Shown here in pieces: positions 61,534 to 64,000 of a stretch of DNA of 64,000 nucleotides. The notes beneath the pieces are model-generated. The model did no database searches. It had not been told where the DNA came from and worked only from the letters and a program-made list of their open reading frames with translations. Origin of the DNA: Sphingomonas hengshuiensis. GTDB lineage: Bacteria > Pseudomonadota > Alphaproteobacteria > Sphingomonadales > Sphingomonadaceae. Where the stretch lies: positions 2,542,001 through 2,606,000 of the forward strand of contig NZ_CP010836.1 in the NCBI RefSeq assembly GCF_000935025.1, written 5' to 3'. Both the position numbers and the translations under genes were made by a program. Position 1 is the first letter of the stretch; the number at the start of each line of letters is the position of its first letter.

Positions 61534-62154
61534 CTATCCCCGATACTCGAAATGCGCCGCGACCCGCTCGCCCAGGCGAGCGCCCTGCCGGCGGAATATG
61601 CCGCCGAAATCGAGCGCCTTTCGCCCGGGTACGTTCTTGACCAGCACGAACATCAGCACCGACACGGTGCCCTTGCCTTTGCGCATCCGCATGAACAGCC
61701 CGATATTGCCGGTCTTCAGCCGCGCGCGTTGCAGCTTCCGCCCGAAACGCGCCTCGACTTCCGCCGGCGTCAGCGGACGGCGACCGAACCGGCTTTCGAG
61801 CGGAACCTTGTCGGTGGGCACCGCCAACGCACCGCCCAGCGGCGTGATGGGGTTTCCCCGTTCGTAATGCCCCAATATCGCCGCGGCGCTTCGCGATCCC
61901 GGCTTGCCACCTTCGGCGAAAACCATGCCTGCGGGGTCGAGGCTCAGCGTGCCGTTGTTCGGGTACACTTCCTTGCGGACAGCGCCGGCCAGCTTATAGC
62001 CCAGCCCCGCCGCCTCCACGTCATCGCGCATTTCCTGCTGCGCGGCGGCGATCGTCTCGCGCATGCCCAGCGTATGCGCCTTCTCCATCGCCGCGATCAG
62101 CGCCTTCTCATGCGCACGCGGCTTCGATGCGGTCAGGCTGGTCCGCAGCGCCAT
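61534..62154 (-). CDS. Phage neck/tail-completion protein (DUF6441-like)
   Basis: A 206-residue basic protein that begins ALRTSLTASKPRAHEKALIAAME and ends with the aromatic HFEYRG. Arg/Lys-rich segments (RFGRRPLTPAEVEARFGRKL; FMRMRKGKGTVSVLMFVLV) resemble the DUF6441 family seen in prophage neck regions. The ATG at 62154 overlaps the upstream stop (TGATG). Role in head-tail joining is inferred. Confidence 0.6.
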   Translation of the reverse strand: MALRTSLTASKPRAHEKALIAAMEKAHTLGMRETIAAAQQEMRDDVEAAGLGYKLAGAVRKEVYPNNGTLSLDPAGMVFAEGGKPGSRSAAAILGHYERGNPITPLGGALAVPTDKVPLESRFGRRPLTPAEVEARFGRKLQRARLKTGNIGLFMRMRKGKGTVSVLMFVLVKNVPGRKALDFGGIFRRQGARLGERVAAHFEYRG

Positions 62155-62483
62155 CAGCCCGCCACCACCGAAAAGGGCATTTCCCATACCAGATTGCGCA
62201 GGATGCGCGGCTCGCCCGATACCCGCAGCTGCTCGCCCGTCTCGACGCCCGCATCGTCGAGCATGTCGACAAGGTCGCCCTTCGCGGGCGCCGCCACGTC
62301 CGACTTGCGCACCCGCAACACTTCGCTTGTCGCGATGATGCCAAGCCGCCCGATCGTCTCGTCTTCGTCGGCGGACTTGCGCCGCACCCGCACCGGATCG
62401 GCCACCCCGCTCCAGCGCGCATCTTCCCCGAGCTCCGCAAACACGCTGTCGACCAGCGCCGCTCGAAGCTCGGGGAAAGACAT
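62154..62483 (-). CDS. Phage head-tail joining protein
   Basis: A 109-residue protein resembling small gpFII-like joiners: a short N-terminal helix (FPELRAALVDSVFAELGE) then a beta-barrel pattern with RVRKSDVAAPAKGDLVDM and RVSGEPRILRNLVWEMPF. It lies between the decoration protein and the DUF6441-like gene, the usual place of a head-tail connector. Confidence 0.6.
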   Translation of the reverse strand: MSFPELRAALVDSVFAELGEDARWSGVADPVRVRRKSADEDETIGRLGIIATSEVLRVRKSDVAAPAKGDLVDMLDDAGVETGEQLRVSGEPRILRNLVWEMPFSVVAG

Positions 62484-62490
62484 GGCTGCG

Positions 62491-62826
62491 TCAGAGGGTC
62501 AAGACGAGCTTGACGCGACCGACGGCCGCCGCGCTGGCCTTCGCCGCTGCCGCGATTCCCGCCTTGGTATTGCCGGATGCGGTGGTCGTGAACTTCTTGT
62601 TGGTGTCGTCCCAGTACAGAACGGCGCCTTCGGTCCACGCCTGGCTGGTCGCCGCGGCAGCATCCTCATAGACGCCCTCGACATAGCCCGCGAACAGCGC
62701 GCCCGCCGCCGCCGAAACCGATGCGAATACCAGCGTGACGCCAATCTTGTAGAAAAGGCCCGCGACCACGCCGCCGCTCGGCGCCGTGAAGTCGAGGGCG
62801 TCACCGTCCTGAAAAAAGGTTGCCAT
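62491..62826 (-). CDS. Capsid decoration/stabilising protein (DUF2190-like)
   Basis: A 111-residue Ala/Gly/Val-rich protein opening ATFFQDGDALDFTAPSGGVVAGLFYKIG, with AGYVEGVYEDAAAAT and WTEGAVLYWDDTNKKFTTTASG. This is the DUF2190 pattern of lambda gpD-like or capsid-stabilising proteins. It lies right after the major capsid gene. Confidence 0.75.
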   Translation of the reverse strand: MATFFQDGDALDFTAPSGGVVAGLFYKIGVTLVFASVSAAAGALFAGYVEGVYEDAAAATSQAWTEGAVLYWDDTNKKFTTTASGNTKAGIAAAAKASAAAVGRVKLVLTL

Positions 62827-62906
62827 CGTTCATCTCCGTTTTTGCCGCGAACCCCGCCGCAGCCGATTTTAGTGAAGCGGAGCGGCGACCAGCGCCGCCG
62901 TCGCAG

Positions 62907-64000
62907 TTACGCGCCCCCGTTGGTCTGCCCGGCCCGATAGTTGACGCCGCCGACACCGTAATCGAACAGCACCCGCCACTCGACGCCGCTGACGCGCCAG
63001 CCATCCTTCTGTTCGATGCGCGGTTCCTGCTCGCCGTTCAGGAAGACGACTTCGATTGCCGGGTTCACTGCCGGGTCGGCGAAGCCATACCAGCGCGTCC
63101 CGCTCAGGCGCGGCGTGCCGGTGATCGTATTGAACAGCCCCCGAACCTTGTTCGGCTTCTGGAATTTGCCGGCGGTGTCGGTGTCGTACTGCGAATCGTT
63201 GATCACCAGCGCGTCGCCGCGCATCGCGCGCGGGCCGACCCAGGCGTACAGCGGCAGGTCGATGAAGTCGTTGCCGCTCAGATCCTTCTGCGCCGCCATC
63301 GCCACGTCCATCGCATCGAACGACGCGATCGAAGGTGCGGCGGCGGTGGTGGCGATGTTGCCATGGTCGGCGTGGAACAGCGTCTTTCCGTCGTTCATCA
63401 CCGGCCCGAGCCCGCTGTTGGACGTCAGGAGTGCATAGGCGTCGATTTCCACCGACATCTTGGCCGCACGCCCCAGGTCCTGCGCGACCTGGTTGAACAC
63501 GCCCAGATCGTCATTGACGATCGCTTCGCGGGTCAGGCCGACAATGCCGCCCATCGGGACGGCGCTGATGACTTCCTTCGCGCCATCCGGAATGTTGAGG
63601 TTCTTGACCTCGCCATTCTCGCCGACGCGCTGGAGCCGCCCGAACGTGCCGCGCAGATAGCGCGGGGTAGCGCGGAAATCGTTGACCGATCCGACACCGG
63701 CCCACATCCGCCACGTGTCGGGCTGGATTGCATAGGCCGCCTGGAGCGACTTGTTCATGACGTTTTCCAGCAGCACGCTGAACATGCTGGTCGACTGGTA
63801 CGGCCCGTCCATGCGCAGCATGATGGCCTGCTCGACCACCTGCTTGCGGTCGTAGCTGTCGACCCGGCGCCCGCTGCGCTCGATCGCCATGCGCGCGATG
63901 TCGGCGTTCGCGACACCCCGGAACTCACCGGGGCTCAGGTCGATCGTCTCGCCCCGTTCCTTCGCGGCACGCCGCACGATCTCGGCCAGCCCCGCGCGCT
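62907..64000 (-). CDS. Phage major capsid protein, probably protease-fused (runs off the window)
   Basis: At least 363 residues of the C-terminal capsid part, open to the window edge; the frame continues upstream (RAGLAEIVRRAAKERGET), so the GTG near 63977 is not the real start. The segment GETIDLSPGEFRGVANADIARMAIERSGRRV followed by YQSTSMFSVLLENVMNKSLQAAY is characteristic of Mu gpT-like capsids, often fused to a ClpP-like prohead protease in sphingomonad phages. The protease part would be outside the window. Confidence 0.8.
   Translation of the reverse strand, partial: RAGLAEIVRRAAKERGETIDLSPGEFRGVANADIARMAIERSGRRVDSYDRKQVVEQAIMLRMDGPYQSTSMFSVLLENVMNKSLQAAYAIQPDTWRMWAGVGSVNDFRATPRYLRGTFGRLQRVGENGEVKNLNIPDGAKEVISAVPMGGIVGLTREAIVNDDLGVFNQVAQDLGRAAKMSVEIDAYALLTSNSGLGPVMNDGKTLFHADHGNIATTAAAPSIASFDAMDVAMAAQKDLSGNDFIDLPLYAWVGPRAMRGDALVINDSQYDTDTAGKFQKPNKVRGLFNTITGTPRLSGTRWYGFADPAVNPAIEVVFLNGEQEPRIEQKDGWRVSGVEWRVLFDYGVGGVNYRAGQTNGGA

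Larger units (their letters stand above)
46046..64000 (-). mobile_element. Prophage (siphovirus-like), partial
   Basis: Seventeen consecutive minus-strand genes with short gaps or start-stop overlaps encode, in transcription order, capsid, neck, tail, tail-fibre and lysis functions. Host genes end at 45908. The left boundary lies between 45909 and 46045, just after the lysis genes; no att repeat or tRNA is visible there. The right part, including integrase and terminase, is outside the window. Absence of broken genes suggests a recent or intact prophage. Confidence 0.9.

Overview
The window is high-GC alphaproteobacterial DNA that reads most like Sphingomonas or a close sphingomonad. The reasons are a FlbT/FliI/FliJ flagellar block, a Weimberg-type xylose pathway whose proteins closely resemble Caulobacter XylX/B/C/D, many interspersed palindromic repeats, and the overall gene style. 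This is inferred from the proteins; there is no rRNA or other taxonomic marker in the window.

Layout. 1-9.4 kb: the edge of a flagellar cluster (hook protein FlgE cut by the window start, then FlbT, FliI, FliJ and a transglycosylase-like protein), followed by a sigma-70 family factor, an unknown protein, a double-HTH regulator, a GGDEF-EAL cyclic-di-GMP protein and a dTMP kinase of mycobacterial type. 9.5-27 kb: a xylan/xylose locus. It holds xylX-xylB-xylC, a TetR regulator, a CDP-alcohol phosphatidyltransferase and a GNAT protein, xylonate dehydratase xylD, a sugar:proton symporter, a LacI-family regulator, and the glycoside hydrolases GH3, GH43, GH67 and GH10. Three near-identical 14-bp palindromes (9511, 19334, 25780) and a weaker fourth (18126) sit in the promoters, which makes this a self-contained LacI regulon. 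Xylan would be cut by Xyn10, debranched by the GH67 alpha-glucuronidase, hydrolysed to xylose by GH43/GH3, imported, then oxidised by XylB, XylC, XylD and XylX to alpha-ketoglutarate semialdehyde. The last enzyme (XylA) is not in the window.

27-37.3 kb: P-loop kinase plus PfkB, an ArsR regulator, a large hybrid histidine kinase, an AraC regulator, a DEDD exonuclease-like protein and an ABC-F ATPase. 37.3-39.9 kb: an IS110-family and an IS30-family element, each inserted inside a palindromic repeat. The IS110 leader carries what looks like a bridge-RNA guide. 40-46 kb: altronate dehydratase, 4-hydroxyphenylpyruvate dioxygenase, thioredoxin reductase, and an acyl-CoA racemase/enoyl-CoA hydratase pair.

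46.0-64.0 kb: one end of a tailed prophage of siphovirus type, all on the minus strand and cut by the window end. In transcription order it holds capsid, decoration protein, neck proteins, tail tube, tail chaperone with a clear -1 frameshift site, tape measure, tail-tip proteins (one ending in an intein-like Hint domain), a beta-helix tailspike, holin-like proteins, a SAR-type lysozyme homologue lacking the usual catalytic Glu, and a spanin-like protein. No integrase, att site, tRNA, rRNA or CRISPR array was seen.
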